A stretch of 64,000 nucleotides of DNA from Brachionus manjavacas (lineage: Eukaryota > Rotifera > Eurotatoria > Ploima > Brachionidae): the NCBI GenBank assembly GCA_019054805.1, contig JAHQIY010000035.1, positions 124,001 to 188,000 of the forward strand, given 5' to 3'. Positions 11,501 to 23,592 of this stretch are shown one piece after another (position 1 is the first letter of the stretch; every line of letters starts with the position of its first letter). The translations under genes and the position numbers were made by a program. The notes below the pieces were generated by a model. The model had not been told where the DNA came from. It did no database searches and saw only the letters and a list, made by a program, of their open reading frames with translations.

Positions 11501-11870
11501 CAATACTTATTGATTCAAGTATCCCAGGCATGTCTCCTTAAAGTAATTTCAAAGCTGCTCTGGTCAATACTCACGAAAACACTTATTTGCCAATTTAAAG
11601 GTATTTTCTGGAGGGAAAATGCTCAAAAATGAAAGTAAAAATTTGAAGATGCTAATTTGGCGTTTATTGAATCAATAGCATAACCACAAACTAAAACCTA
11701 AGTTTTTTTTTTTGACAAAAATTAAATTTGACTAAAAAAAAAGAAAAAAAAGTTAAATCCAAGAGAGTTTTGTTGAATTTCTAAGAAATGAGTGAAAATT
11801 TTTGATTGCCACTCGAGCCTCGCGAGTAAATATTCAATCAATAGACAACAAAATCAATTTTAAAATAAAT

Positions 11871-11893
11871 ACACACACACACACACACACACA
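11871..11893. repeat. (AC)n microsatellite
   Basis: Uninterrupted AC dinucleotide run. Confidence 0.95.
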
Positions 11894-13527
11894 TAAAAAA
11901 GCCGAACTAAATGAATCGCTTGATTTACTCTTCTTAAAATAAAACTGATTGCAAATAGTCAATTAATTAAGTGAATAGAAGCTCGAAATAAATGATAAAT
12001 ATTTGTCTATGTGAAGCATTCTAGCTTATAAAAAGCGCAAAGAAAAAAATTCCAAAAATAATGATATTCTTAGAAAAAAGAGCCACTGTCTCAGCATAAT
12101 TTGGCTGAAACAGTACGCCACCAAACTCAGCACAAATAACTAATTTGCATTTAATTAAATTTGGAGACTAGAGAAGACAACTGATAGAACATTTGCCATT
12201 AGATATTCAAATTAGTAGACTGGGCCATTTTGGCCGCTTTTAACATTCTTTGATCAATCTCTTAATGAATATTCAAATAGGTCCTATTACAAACAAATTC
12301 TAATTAATTCCAAAAATTCATTAGTTCTCATGCAAATGTGCCAGCTATTTTTCCTAAAATCGATTCTCCCCGCATTCAATTCTAGCTTCTTGTCTTTGAA
12401 TTCAAGTCTAAAAACACAACTTATCGGCCATGATATGCCGCCACGCTAATTTCTCAATAGCTCTAGACTAAATTTAGACGGTTCAAGAGTGTCCTGGTAT
12501 CTGCAAACTAAAGCAAAACTGGCCTAATGCAAAAACCAAGCGCTCTTTTTAGAAATGAAATATGATGCCAAAAATATGCTACTATAAATTTTGAACAGTG
12601 AAGAGTCTAATTGAAATTTTATCTTGAAACAGGGAAGATATTTCTTTTTTTTTTCTAATAGATAAAAACGGAAAAGTGCTAGTTTAAATAAATAAATAAA
12701 TCTAACATTATTTCTTTAGAGCCAAATATTTTGCTCCTCTAATGAGTTTTTTCCTCTCAGTCTTTGTTTCATTTAGTGAATATTTATCCCTGAGGACGAG
12801 CTGATTTTGTGAAATCACGATTCATCTGAATATTAATTTCAATTCCAAGTTACAACCTGCCAATTTTAATTTTAGCATGAAATCAAAAACCAATGCAACA
12901 ATTTCATGATCATGCCTAAAAATTAGAAATAGAAAAAAGCTAACTCAGTCGTCCATGTCTTGGAAAATTTTATGCTTTCTTTTTTTTATTTCTAGTCAAT
13001 AAATCTCGAGTAGTCATAAAAAACTTCAAAGCCTCTCAAACATTTTTGTTGAAAGTAAATTTATGGTGGTATTTCGAAGAACTGAAACAATTCCAAACCA
13101 AGCCAAATGGCTTGAAAATAATTTGATACTTTTTGGACTTGAACTGCACTTCGAGCTAGTTCCAAATTACTAATCATAATAAAAAACTAAACAAAAAAAA
13201 ACTCACATTCCACAGTGAATTTAAAGCAACATCAAATTGCATAAATTTTATTAGCTTTAATTCTCATCCCTGGAATGACATTTTTCTAATTTTTATTCTC
13301 AACATGCAAATAATTTATATTTCTTTTGTTAGTGATTCATAAATTTTAAATAACCATTTTTTTGCTAACTGGCATTAATTTATTTGATTTAAATATTTGT
13401 TTTATCTTTTATTTTTCTTTCTTGTTAATATTATGTTAATAAAAAAATTTTGAATATTTCAATTTTTTTCATTTAATCAATCAAGCTTGAGTTGTTCAAC
13501 TAAGTGAAAAATAAAAAAATTACTAAC

Positions 13528-13678
13528 CTCTTCTCTTGATCAGTGTGTCCAAGTAATCGGCAGAATATTCGTGTATATTTTTTGGCTGATCCCGCAATAT
13601 TTCTTTGGACAGCATTTCGAGCAGTGTTTGAAAACCTTGCGGAACTCTGAGTTTGGTGTTGGAGAATGGAACGGCCAT
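13528..13678 (-). CDS. SPA17: SP17-like RIIa (dimerisation/docking) domain protein, first coding exon
   Basis: The minus strand reads MAVPFSNTKLRVPQGFQTLL followed by EMLSKEILRDQPKNIHEYSA and DYLDTLIKRR. This is the RIIa-fold docking domain of sperm autoantigen 17 and related R2D2 proteins, which dock onto amphipathic helices of A-kinase anchoring proteins, typically in cilia and flagella. Fifty codons plus one base precede a good GTTAGT donor (exon phase 1), the point where SP17 continues into its Glu/Lys region. Downstream exons must lie at lower coordinates but I could not find them, so it may be a full gene with long introns or a remnant. The adjacent AKAP-like gene (4445-5821, same strand) is a plausible functional partner. 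The domain call is strong; completeness is unknown. Confidence 0.8.
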
Positions 13679-15329
13679 TTTGTTTGCGCACAATGTTATC
13701 TAAATTTAAGATGAATGAATATTTAGTTGTAAAAATAATTTAAATCTAAATGTTTGATCCGAAATTTTCTTAATTTTCTTATTCAAGTAACCATGGCAAT
13801 TTCTTAAATTTCAAAAGCGATTTATTTTTTGCAAGCATATTTAAATATAGTCAAACAATTTCCATGGATTTGATTCGAAATTTGTGTCTCCTTTTTTTTT
13901 TTTTCTTATGAACTGATTTCAATATTTTGTTGACAAGGTGATTCGAAAAATACAAAAAAATGTTTTGTGGCACTGTGAATTTTCATGATAATATTTTAAA
14001 AATTACAAAATACTTTTTTTGTCACCTTTTAAACTTGACATTATCTTTAAAAAATTTAAAATGTTATTTTAAATTAATACAAAATTTGATAAAGAAATAA
14101 TCAATTTATTGAAAATTTACATATTTAAAAATTTTATTTAGAAAATTGGAATGATATAACTTATCAGATAAGTGATAAAAAAATCAGATCATACTCAACT
14201 AAAAAGACAATTTAAATTAATCAACATGTTGTTAAATTTTATTTTAATTATTTTAAAAGAAGATAATTTGATTAAAAAAAAATTTAAATCAATAATTACT
14301 TTTATTTAAAAAATCCATTAAAAATTTTTTAGAAATTTTTAATCAAAAATTACTAAAAATTTTATTTTGATATTTTGACAAACTTTTTTAAAATTTTCAA
14401 GATCTATTTTTAAAAATTTTGAAATAAATCGAAATTCAAATATTGATTTTTATTCAAAATCTTACATGATCTCAAAAGACTCTTCAATGATTCTTATTTT
14501 CCTTTAATGTTTTAGAAAATTTTTTAGTTTTTTTAAGATCATTTTAAAATTTAAAAATATGCCACTTTTTCTTGTTCAAGAAATTTATAAAATTATTTAT
14601 TGATAATTTTTTTTTTGATTAATTTTAAATATTTAAAGTTTCATTTTGGTTTTTAACAAAGCCCAAAATATCTTGAAGCTTAACTTTATTAAAATTTGAT
14701 GCATTGTCAGTAAATTTGAAATCATAATTTCAAGGTTAATCAAAAGACTAGTGCCCATGCCTCAAGAGACTGATTAACACTTCATTTATTTAAATTCATT
14801 AAAAATGATTAAATTAAAATTAAAAAAATTTTTATAAAAATTATTCAATTTCATTAAAGTAATCGATTACATTGTTATTTTAAATACTTAACAAAAAAGT
14901 ATTTAAGTTTAATTATTAAAATTTTGCAACAAAATCTAAAAATTAAATTTTTTTATTGAAAATTGAAAGCTTAAATTTTGAAAAACTGAACATAGATCTC
15001 TTGTTATCAAAGCAATTCTTTAATCTTGAATGCAAAGGTTTTTCCTGCACATTTCGATTTGACCTTTGGTTCAATTGGGTTAATGCTGTTTTAATCTAAA
15101 ATTGTAATTCAAATTTCTTCAGTCATTTTCTTTAGTGTTTCTTTTAAGTTTAAGTGATAATTGTAATAAAGAAAAAGTAAAAATTCCATAAATTCAAATG
15201 AATAAAAATCATATTTTTCTAAAACACTATTTATTTCATTAAAGCCATTCACTTAAAGCTATAAATTAAAAAGTTTTATAAAAGATAAATAATAAATTTT
15301 TGATATTTTAGATAGCTTTTTTTGAAAAA
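13679..15329. other. Very AT-rich intergenic stretch
   Basis: Extreme AT content, no open frames of note and no recognisable element except upstream sequence of the RIIa exon. Confidence 0.35.
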
Positions 15330-16690
15330 AAAATCATAAAAGGGTAGAGCAATAGCCAAAATACGGTAGGATAAAGGTCTTAAAAAATTGAACTTTTACT
15401 GAAGTAGCAAGATAGAAAATTCCTTTGATGGAAAATAATTTTCTATTAATTTTGATTGATAGATTAAAGTTAAGATCTTGATTAATAAAGAGATTTATTT
15501 TACAACTAATATGTTTTCATTACCTATTTTGACCTTTTCTGGATAAAATTTTTTCTAATTAGCAAAAAGAAAGTAAAAGAAAGTTCAAGTTTGTTAAGAG
15601 TACCATTTATTTAATATTTTGCGGCAAATTGAAGTTCATGATCAAATGTAAATGATTTAAATAAAAAGGCATTTTTTATCAATTTTTTAATAACTTTATT
15701 AAACATTATTTGTTTAATCAATAATTAGATAGAAAATTATATGCATTTTTATCTGAAGTAAATTGAATACTTAATCAATAAATTGAAATTTTACAATACA
15801 AAATTTAATTTTGTTTCGCCGTAATATAATTTAATTGATATTTAAATATCATTTAAAGCGTTTATTTGAGCGATTTTAAATTTGTCTTTAAAGTTTCCAA
15901 ATAAAGATTTTAGAAGAATCAATTAAGGTCAATTAGAGAAAAAATTATTTTTTTTTTTATTATAAAAAAATAAAAAAAAAATAAATTTATCATTTTTATT
16001 CAAATTTTTAAATGAAAATGCTAAATCATTAACAAAAATAAGAAAAAGAAGTGGACCGAAAACTGATCCCTGCGGTACAACAAATTTTATTTTAGAGGTT
16101 TCATTTTAGACATTTTACCGCCAATTCTAACTATCTGAGATCTATTTTCAAATTAGTGTGAAAGAAGGCCTAAAGAAGAATTGTCTAAAACCAATGAAAA
16201 ATTTTTAAAAGTAATAAATTTGAATCTATAACATCATCAGGCTTTTCTAAAGTCAATAAACAAAGAGACAGCTGTGATTTTCTTTTCTTTTGCTCTATTT
16301 AGTTCACTAATATACTCATGAATGAATGTTTGACAAGATGTCCAGATCTAAAACCATGTTGACCATTTAAGAATATCTTATTCAATTCAAAATAAAGAGC
16401 TATTCGTTTTCCCAATAGATTATTCTACTTAGCATGCTTTTTTTGAGAGAACTGATATCCCGCTATATTTTTATATCAGATCTATCACCTTTATTTTTCA
16501 ATAAAGGATTAACAATTGTAAGTTTCCAATTTTCAATGAAGATTTGGAACAATTTTAGTGTGGATTCCCACGAATCCAGGGGAGCTTGATGAATGGAGTT
16601 CGTAAACATCATTTTTAATTTCATCTGAAGAGAATTCACAAAATGAAAATCCCGGAGTATTGCTCCTAAAAGTCGAGTTAAGGGAATCGT
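15330..16690 (-). pseudogene. Non-LTR retrotransposon reverse transcriptase relic
   Basis: The minus strand reads, 5' to 3', LPWKLAIVNPLL-type sequence (near 16530), QHGFR-type fingers (near 16360), a VPQGSVFGPLLFLIFVNDL motif (about 16025-16083) and finally RKLFSIKGIFYLATSVKVQF followed by FKTFILPYFGYCSTLL (near 15350-15440). These are consecutive landmarks of a LINE reverse transcriptase and its thumb/C-terminal region, in the right order over about 1.3 kb. Many stops and shifts interrupt them. The segment carrying the catalytic YADD-type motif (about 15650-15990) is too decayed to recognise. Confidence 0.8.
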
Positions 16691-17042
16691 TTATTTTCTA
16701 AAAATTCACAATATATTCAAATGAATTATTAAAAAAAAATATTTTTCACACAACAATTTTTGTTCTTAGTTTGATTCATCCATTATCGATTGTTTAAGCT
16801 TTTGATGCATTTTAATTTTAAAACAAATTCAAAAAAATAAGAACCAAAATCCTGATCAAGTGATTTTGGGTCATAACGATTATGTGAACAATTGATCACC
16901 AAAAAATGTGATCATTTTTAAAGGAAAAAAAATGTAGAAAATTTTTGTGATCAAAATTTTTTTTCATGATTAAATGAAAAATGTGATCAAATAATAAAAA
17001 ACATCGAAACGAAAATCTAAATGATATAATTTTAAAAAAGAG

Positions 17043-17560
17043 TCTTACTTTTGGTGCATTTTTGCTTCGTTCAATTTAACATCTCTTTCATTCTTCATCA
17101 ATTCTCCACGTGTATTGCATGGTACTGGGTTGGTATGTTTACTTAAGGCTTTTTTGACAGTCATCTCGTTCTTGTTTGAGATCGGTAGCCCAGCCATAGC
17201 TTGTTCCAAACTTGGGGTCTTATAAAATCTTTGCCCTTGTTATCCTTTACTTTAGCATAAATTTCTGATTCTAGTATAAATTGAAGCTACCGTGTCACGT
17301 GTCTATTTGTGTTCAAAATTTAACTCAACCATTGACATAGTTTTTGCTATTGTCAAGTTTGCAGACCAACACTTGCCAAGACAATATCATATTTTTAGCA
17401 TTTTTATCCCTTTTATGGCTTAACCATTTTCATTACACTACCAAATTTTGGACATTTAGGACTATTACAAAATTGTTGAGACAATGCCAAATTTTGATCG
17501 CTTATTTTGTTAAAAAGCTTAAATCTTTATTTTCATTCATTTTAGCTACAAAACTCGTTA
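17043..17560 (-). pseudogene. Decayed unrecognised protein-coding sequence
   Basis: On the minus strand a clear reading frame covers FYKTPSLEQAMAGLPISNKN, continues EMTVKKALSKHTNPVPCNTR and ends GELMKNERDVKLNEAKMHQK before a TAA near 17046. It is preceded, one frame over, by LESEIYAKVKDNKGKDF, and further upstream by MSMVELNFEHK and KCPKFGSVMKMV-like fragments separated by stops and shifts. Codon content is clearly protein-like compared with the flanks. I do not recognise the family; a transposon ORF or a decayed host gene are both possible. Confidence 0.45.
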
Positions 17561-18633
17561 AAATTTATTTTTTTATTTTTTTAAATTTAGAAATTTGATT
17601 TAAACTTAGTACTGTACAAACAACAATTCAAATTCATAGTTAATTTTAATTTTTTTAATTTTTTCCCTCTAATATTAATTGAAATCAAAATAATTAATTT
17701 TAAATAAATTTAAGTCTATATTTATTTGTTTAAAAATTAAATTTCGGAACATCCCGGAGCTGATCCGAAAGGCATAATGTTTTCTTTTCGGTTTGCACAC
17801 TCTATTTGTATTTAAATTAATAATAAAAAATAAAGTTGTCAATAATTTGCATGATTTTAAAATAAATGGACCTTTTAAAGTATACATAATGTAATTAATT
17901 TAAAATATTTATTTTTCATAAAATTATCTTTTATTAAAATTAGTTTAAAAAAAATTAATAAAATTTTGGGTTTTAAAACATTTAAAATTTTTTGCAATTT
18001 TTTATTATGCAATATTTTATTTGCTTTTTTCATATTCAATTTTTAAAATTATAATAAATAGTAGTTGATTCTTAAAATTAATGTTTTCATAAAATATCTA
18101 GTATCATAAGTCTTTTTGGTTTATTTTTTATATAATCAAGTGAAATTTATTTAAATAATTTAAAATGAATTTCAATAGATCCACAACAAATTTAAGATTC
18201 GCAAAATTTCACAAAAATTCCAAATTTTACAAATTAGGAATAAGTTAATTCAGTCAAAAAAAATTAATTATGAGTAAGAAATTTATTTTTAAAATATTAG
18301 TTGAACAAATTATTTATTTTTTAGAGAATAAATAAAATAAAGTGTTTAAATAAAAAAAAATTTTACAAAAAAAAGTGCGATCAATAAGAAAATTTACTAA
18401 TGTACAATACTTTTTCTATTCAACATGTTACCAAAGAGATTATGTCAAAATAAAAACTCTAATTTAAAATTTTATTCATAGTTTTGTCTACAACAAAGAA
18501 TATTTCTAATAATTAAAAGAAAAAAATTTTTTAACTTCAATATCTGAGAATTTAAATGAAAATTTGTATTTCTAGAAAACATGAGAAAAAGGTAAAGTGA
18601 TGTAAAAAAAAGACTTTGATGATAAGAAAAAAA
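17561..18633. other. AT-rich interval 3' of PEPCK copy 1
   Basis: No convincing gene. A 70-codon minus frame near 17675-17887 contains NRVCKPKRKHYAFRISSG but has no other support. Confidence 0.3.
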
Positions 18634-20736
18634 TTAATGTAAATTTAAAAATCGCTCACGAATAGAACTCAATTTATCTAAGACTTCATTTGGCATGGAA
18701 ATATTTACATTTTGGTCAAAATATTTCTCAATTTCGTCAAGCTCTGCAAGCCAAAATTGTTTGTCTAAGCTAAACAACTCTTGAATACATCCAACTGAAA
18801 TATTTAATCCTTCCATGTCAAAGCTGTCCACTTTGGGCATGTAACCAATTGGGGTTTTCTGAGCAACTGAATCATCACCATCTGTTCTCTTGAAGATCCA
18901 TTCAAGAACTCGAATGTTTTCTCCAAAACCTGGCCACAAAAAGCTTCCTTGGCCATTGTTGGATTTTCTGAACCAATTTACATGGAATATCTTTGGCATT
19001 TTTCTTCCCTCTTTGTTCAAACTCAACCAGTGTTTGCAGTAATCACCAAAATTGTAGCCAAAAAACGGCCTCATTGCAAATGGATCATGCATGATCACTT
19101 TTCCTTTGTGCTCTGCAGCTGCCGTCGCTTCGGATTTCATAGAAGCTCCAATATAGACACCATGCTCCCAATCGAATGCCTCATAGATTAGCGGAACACC
19201 TTGTGGTCGTCTGCCTCCAAAAACGATCGCTGAAATAGGCACTCCTTCTGGACTTTCCCAATTTGGATCGATTATTGGACACTGTTCGGCCGGGGCACAA
19301 AATCTTGAATTAGGGTGAGCTGCTGGCTCTTTTGAATCTTTGGTCCAATCTTTTCCTTTCCACGATATCAAGTGTTCACCGTGTGCAACCATGTTGTCGT
19401 CCATACCCTCCCAGTAAACTTCACCGTCAGCAGTATGAGCTACATTGGTAAATATGGTATGCTTTTGTATTGTTTTCATAGCGATTGGGTTTGTTGAATT
19501 GGATGTTCCGGGGCATACACCAAAAAATCCATTTTCAGGATTTATGGCTCTCAGCTCTCCTTTTTCGTTAAATTTCATCCACGCAATGTCATCTCCAACG
19601 CATTCAATTTTCCAGCCCGGAACAGTTGGGGTCATCATCGCCAGATTGGTCTTTCCACATGCAGACGGAAAAGCCGCAGCGATGTATTTCTTAACACCTT
19701 GGGGATTAGTGATACCCAAAATTAGCATATGCTCTGCCATCCATCCTTCTCGCTTGGCAATTATTGAGCCAAGACGAAGAGCAAAACACTTTTTGCCCAA
19801 CAGACTGTTGCCACCATAGCCACTACCAAACGAAATGACTTCGTTTTTTTCTGGCAAATGAGCAACCATTGTCATTTCTGGATTGCAAGGCCAATTGTTC
19901 ACAATGGCCATTTTTGTCGGCAATGGAACTCCGACAGTATGCAAACACTTCACAAAAACACTTTCATCCTCAATTTTTCCCAATATTTTGATTCCCATCC
20001 GAGTCATGATTCTCATATTGCACACAACATATGGAGAATCGGTGAGCTCAACTCCAATCTTAGAGATCGAACCACCGACAGAACCCATGCTGTACGGAAC
20101 AACATACATGGTTCTGCCTTTCATGCATCCTGGCAGCCTACGGCCCAGCTCATATTCCAAATCTTCTGGTGACATCCAGTTTCCAAGAGCTGTGCACTTT
20201 AAATTTCTCAGGTTCAATGAAGGATCAACTTCTTGGAAGCCATCCTTTGGTGTTGGAATGGTATCGCGCATGCTTTTAGTACAAATAAAGGTTCTTGATT
20301 CAACTCGGGCAACATCTTTGGGATCTGTCAAAGCCAACCAGCAATCTTCCATTTTATCCAACTTTTGCAATGACCCATTTACTTGTAGTAATTCTAGCAA
20401 CGCATTGTACTCTTCGATTGAACCATCGCAAATATGAATTTTATCTGGCTGACACACTCTAGCTTTTTCTTCGATAAAATTTTGCAGACCTTTTGGCAAG
20501 TCAGTCATATTGCACTTGAAGCAAGACTTTTTCAATTTGAGCATTTTGTTGTCGGCAAGCACCGGGCTCGTTTGAAAGTTGGCAAATTGCTTGCAATTTC
20601 CATTCAGCTCACAATCGGCCCCGACGTCCATTGTTTTCTTGAAGAATTCGCTCGAATCTAACTAAATAGAACAAAGATTAGAAATTTATACAAAACTCTG
20701 TCGAGTTCCAATTACATTTCTCATTTGATCGACCAT
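18634..20736 (-). CDS. PCK: Phosphoenolpyruvate carboxykinase (GTP), copy 1
   Basis: Converts oxaloacetate plus GTP to phosphoenolpyruvate, GDP and CO2, the entry step of gluconeogenesis and glyceroneogenesis. The main exon encodes 665 residues, close to the usual ~620-640 plus an N-terminal extension. The P-loop [13 protein letters not shown] (about residue 320), [10 protein letters not shown] metal-binding motif and downstream [13 protein letters not shown] and RVLEWIF blocks are intact. A 7-codon first exon (20716-20736, MVDQMRN) joins in frame through a 54 bp GT-AG intron (20662-20715) to codons upstream of the ATG at 20631, so the true start may be 20736 rather than 20631. A TATA box lies about 90 bp upstream. 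The substrate-side loop reads YSMGSVGGS where the other copies have YSMGPVGGP. Two near-identical paralogues lie at 25492 and 52351. Confidence 0.97.
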
Positions 20737-20825
20737 GTTGGCGAGTTAAAATTCCAATTTGACTAAAATAAAAGTTTTAGTTTTTAAAAATAAAATTTTG
20801 TTTTGGTTAGGCAAAAATAATCGCG

Positions 20826-20833
20826 TATTTATA
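20826..20833 (-). promoter_or_regulatory. TATA box of PEPCK copy 1
   Basis: TATAAATA on the minus strand, in a CGTATAAATACGCG context about 90 bp upstream of the likely start codon. The surroundings are distinctly less AT-rich than usual here. Confidence 0.6.
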
Positions 20834-22484
20834 CGAACAATCATGGGCGTGAAGCCTAGATCTGGATTGTTCGCTTAGTCAATATTCTAATTATGCTTGC
20901 CAGCTAATTATAATTTTGATTTTAAGGGGTGCAAACGTGAACTTTGGAAGACGAATCGCTTCGCAGACACTGTAGAGTGAGCTGAGAAATGCAGTGTAAA
21001 TTGGTGGACCTGGAGGTTCAGGGTGTGTTCAGAATACAAAGTCTAACTAGAGAAACATTCTAGAAGAACACGTTTTCAAAATTACTGAACAGAATTTTGA
21101 GTTTGCAGACGCTGCTTTTTTCTAACCAATTTGGAGGAAACTTAGTTCATTTTTCACGTTTGCCAACTCTTATTGCTAAATTGCTTGTGAGAACAAATTT
21201 GGTCCCCTAAGCTTAAATTGCTCAGCGAAGGCTGGCATAATTTCTAATCTCCAAGTTTGATCCTAAATTTGACTATTTATAGAAATTCAACGATCATCCT
21301 CTCTTATTGAATTCACAAAATGGATAGTGTGCGCTCTCAAAGCAACAACAAGCGAATGCTGTGTGTGGAAAAAAAGAGCAGCACATTTTAACTTGTTCCT
21401 TAAAGGATACAATAGGTTTGGACTTTGGTTCGCATTCGAATCTCTGAATGCATCTTTTCAAGCATTTTGTTTCAAACATGTTTTGTTCAATTGTTCAATT
21501 TTAGACTTGTTCAGAACTACTGTGCTTTGGTTCTCCCTCAAATCTCTATTGCTTATTTGCATTCAAAAAATATTGTTATATCATCATTTTTGAAATGAAA
21601 AAAATTGCTAGTATATTTTATTTCAAAAAACAAATTGTCCCATAATTTAAATTTTCTTTTGCTTCTCAAAACCTGTTTGAGTTTGAATGGAAAAAAGGTC
21701 ACGGAAAATACACTTTAAGCGTAATTTAGATAGAATGGCATTTTGTTAAGTATTCAACGTGCTTCTGTGATCATTAGCATAAATCGAGGCATCTTAACAT
21801 TATCTAAGTTTATTTAGCATTTTATTTTAGATGATGATTATCAATTTTTATCATTTGCAAACTATAAATTAACATACTTTACTAGCGCTATATTTTTCAA
21901 TTAGTTTTAGACAATTTGGGTGTGTTGAGCATGAGGTGCATATTTTTTCAAACCATAAATGTTGAGTCATAATTTGCTTTTCACAAGCCTCTCTTGATAA
22001 AATCTTATTTGTTATTTCTTTGCTTCTAACACTGATACAGAGTGAGAATTTTTATTTTATTTCAAATTTTTTTTTTAATTTTATTTTATCTTGTTTGACT
22101 TAATTTTAATAATTTTATTTTTTTTTATTCTGTAATAGTTAATAAACAAATTAAAAAAATATATTTTTGCTCAAAAAAATAAAATTGAAGCTATTTAAAA
22201 AAAAATAAAAAGATCTTTAAAATTCAAACAGTTGATATAATAAAATAAAGTACGTTTCTGAAATAAATTGACAGCTTGCTATAAAGCTGCGCTAGAACAG
22301 AAAAAAATGTTCTAGAGCATGTTCAAAATATATCATGATAAATCATGTTGTATCGACTAATTGTATCAATTTTTTTTTCATATAACAATAGGGGATGTTC
22401 TATAGAATTTAATTTATATTGTTAATTTTTGTAATAATTTATTAAAAATGATTGCCTATGCGCAAACGAAAAAAATAAATAAAA
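20834..22484. other. Upstream region of PEPCK copy 1, no supported gene
   Basis: About 20840-21560 is relatively GC-balanced and carries overlapping short frames on both strands with no recognisable motif. It probably includes PEPCK upstream regulatory sequence. The rest is AT-rich. Confidence 0.35.
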
Positions 22485-22500
22485 TAAAATATGTCTTAAA

Positions 22501-23025
22501 TTTTAGCAAATGAATTCACTAAATCAATCATAAAAGAGCTTTTAAACGATGAGAATGACAGAGATTATATTAGTAATACTCTTGAATTACTAAATGAAAT
22601 AGAGTATGAGAGCAGGATGGAACTGATAGATAAATGTAAATATTATGGGTATGTTACTCAATTGGAATTTGAGACATCCAAGAAAAATAACATAGTTTTT
22701 GAAGAACTAAAAAAAGTGTTCAATAAGCAGGAGCGCCAAACAGAGAGCATTTATGGTCTTTTAAGATACGATAGGATAAATTAAACATGGAATTTCTATG
22801 TTATTATTTTACTTTAATTTGTCTGAAAATAATTGAACTATTTTTCATTTTTTGTTTGTTTTTTTTTTATACTTAATTTTATTTTTTTTTACTGATTTAT
22901 TCAATTCTTTTTTTTTAAATTTTTTATCTGAGAAATTTTAAAAATACAACGCCACCTTATTTTACGGGGCGTTGAGCAAGTGGTCGAATGATGGCCTCAG
23001 CCTAAGAGCATAATAAATAAATAAA
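22501..23025 (+). mobile_element. 5'-truncated non-LTR retrotransposon (family B) with target-site duplication
   Basis: The 525 bp insert is bounded by a 16 bp direct repeat TAAAATATGTCTTAAA (22485-22500 and 23026-23041). It carries the end of an open frame (about 22503-22784: LANEFTKSIIKELLNDENDR ... TESIYGLLRYDRIN, stop), a T-rich 3' UTR, a GC-richer terminal block (GGGGCGTTGAGCAAGTGGTC, about 22965-23010) and an AATAAATAAATA tail. Truncated 5' end, tail and duplication are the signature of target-primed reverse transcription. The family B tail also occurs at 3683. Confidence 0.85.
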
Positions 23026-23076
23026 TAAAATATGTCTTAAACAGGAAATGGGATCTAAAATCAAACATTAGATAGG

Positions 23077-23405
23077 TTCAATCTTGAATTATGCTTTTCT
23101 TTATTTAAATTCATTCTCAGAAACTAACATCGAAAAAATACAAGTTATTCAAAATTCAGCAGTCAGATCTACTTTGATGCTGAAATATGGTATCCCCTCT
23201 AATACTATTAGTCTCAAATCGACTTTGTGGATTGAGTGAGAGATGTGTCAGGTCTTTGTTCCATTGATCGTCAGACTGGTGGAAGAATATTAAGATGGTT
23301 TTTAATCAATTCTTTTTATTTTTCTTCAATTTTTTCTTTTTTTTATATTTTTTTATTCTGAAGGAGCATTAACTCGGTACAGATTTACAAATAAATAAAT
23401 AAAAA
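23077..23405 (+). mobile_element. LINE reverse-transcriptase C-terminal fragment with family A tail (copy 4)
   Basis: The plus frame reads LNYAFLYLNSFSETNIEKIQ followed by VIQNSAVRSTLMLKYGIPSN, the 'LDYAxxxxxxxSxTxLxKLQxIQNxALR' block common near the C-terminus of LINE ORF2. Stops follow. It ends with the family A tail at 23353-23405 (CTGAAGGAGCATTAACTCGG, then TACAGATTTACAAATAAATA). Confidence 0.75.
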
Positions 23406-23592
23406 GAGAAATATCAGGTATAGAACAATGTGCGCTAATTTTTTACATTGAGCTCTTAAAAGAAGATGGAAATGAAGAGATGGATATTTCTCAGAAAATA
23501 GAACTTAAACTAAGAGAGTTAAGAAATACAGATCGGAATGGAATAATTGACTCAATCAAAGAATGCTTAGAAAATATAGGAAATGAGACTTA
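23405..23592 (+). other. Coding-like fragment after the family A tail
   Basis: An open plus frame reads GIEQCALIFYIELLKEDGNE followed by EMDISQKIELKLRELRN and ECLENIGNET, stop. Its C-terminal half resembles the frame inside the element at 22501-22784 (ELLNEIEYESRMELIDKC). It is probably the split C-terminus of a LINE ORF2 interrupted by the family A insertion. No host family was recognised. Confidence 0.4.

Larger units (their letters stand above)
5822..13527. other. Large gene-poor interval with repeats
   Basis: About 7.7 kb with no exon I can support. It contains a CAA/TGT-rich 5' leader for the acylated protein (about 5905-5945), a TATC-type simple repeat, three copies of a ~160 bp unit, a LINE endonuclease relic, one family A tail and an AC microsatellite. 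GC-richer patches near 8880-9010 and 9690-9760 (the latter with a TATAAAA at about 9708) may be regulatory. Further exons of the RIIa-domain gene are expected in this interval but were not found by eye. Confidence 0.4.

Noticed and set aside
4445..13678. RIIa exon spliced directly to the MGGC frame as one gene
   Set aside because: The RIIa exon ends in phase 1, while the MGGC frame has a stop two codons upstream of its ATG and no suitable acceptor, so the frames do not join.
17344..17598. 84-codon plus-strand frame
   Set aside because: Low-complexity Phe/Leu/Ile-rich translation, overlapping decayed minus-strand coding fragments.
18949..20661. Plus-strand frames opposite PEPCK copy 1, and their counterparts at 25541-27404 and 52669-54260
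   Set aside because: Shadows of the minus-strand PEPCK frames; the same translations recur at all three loci because the DNA is shared.
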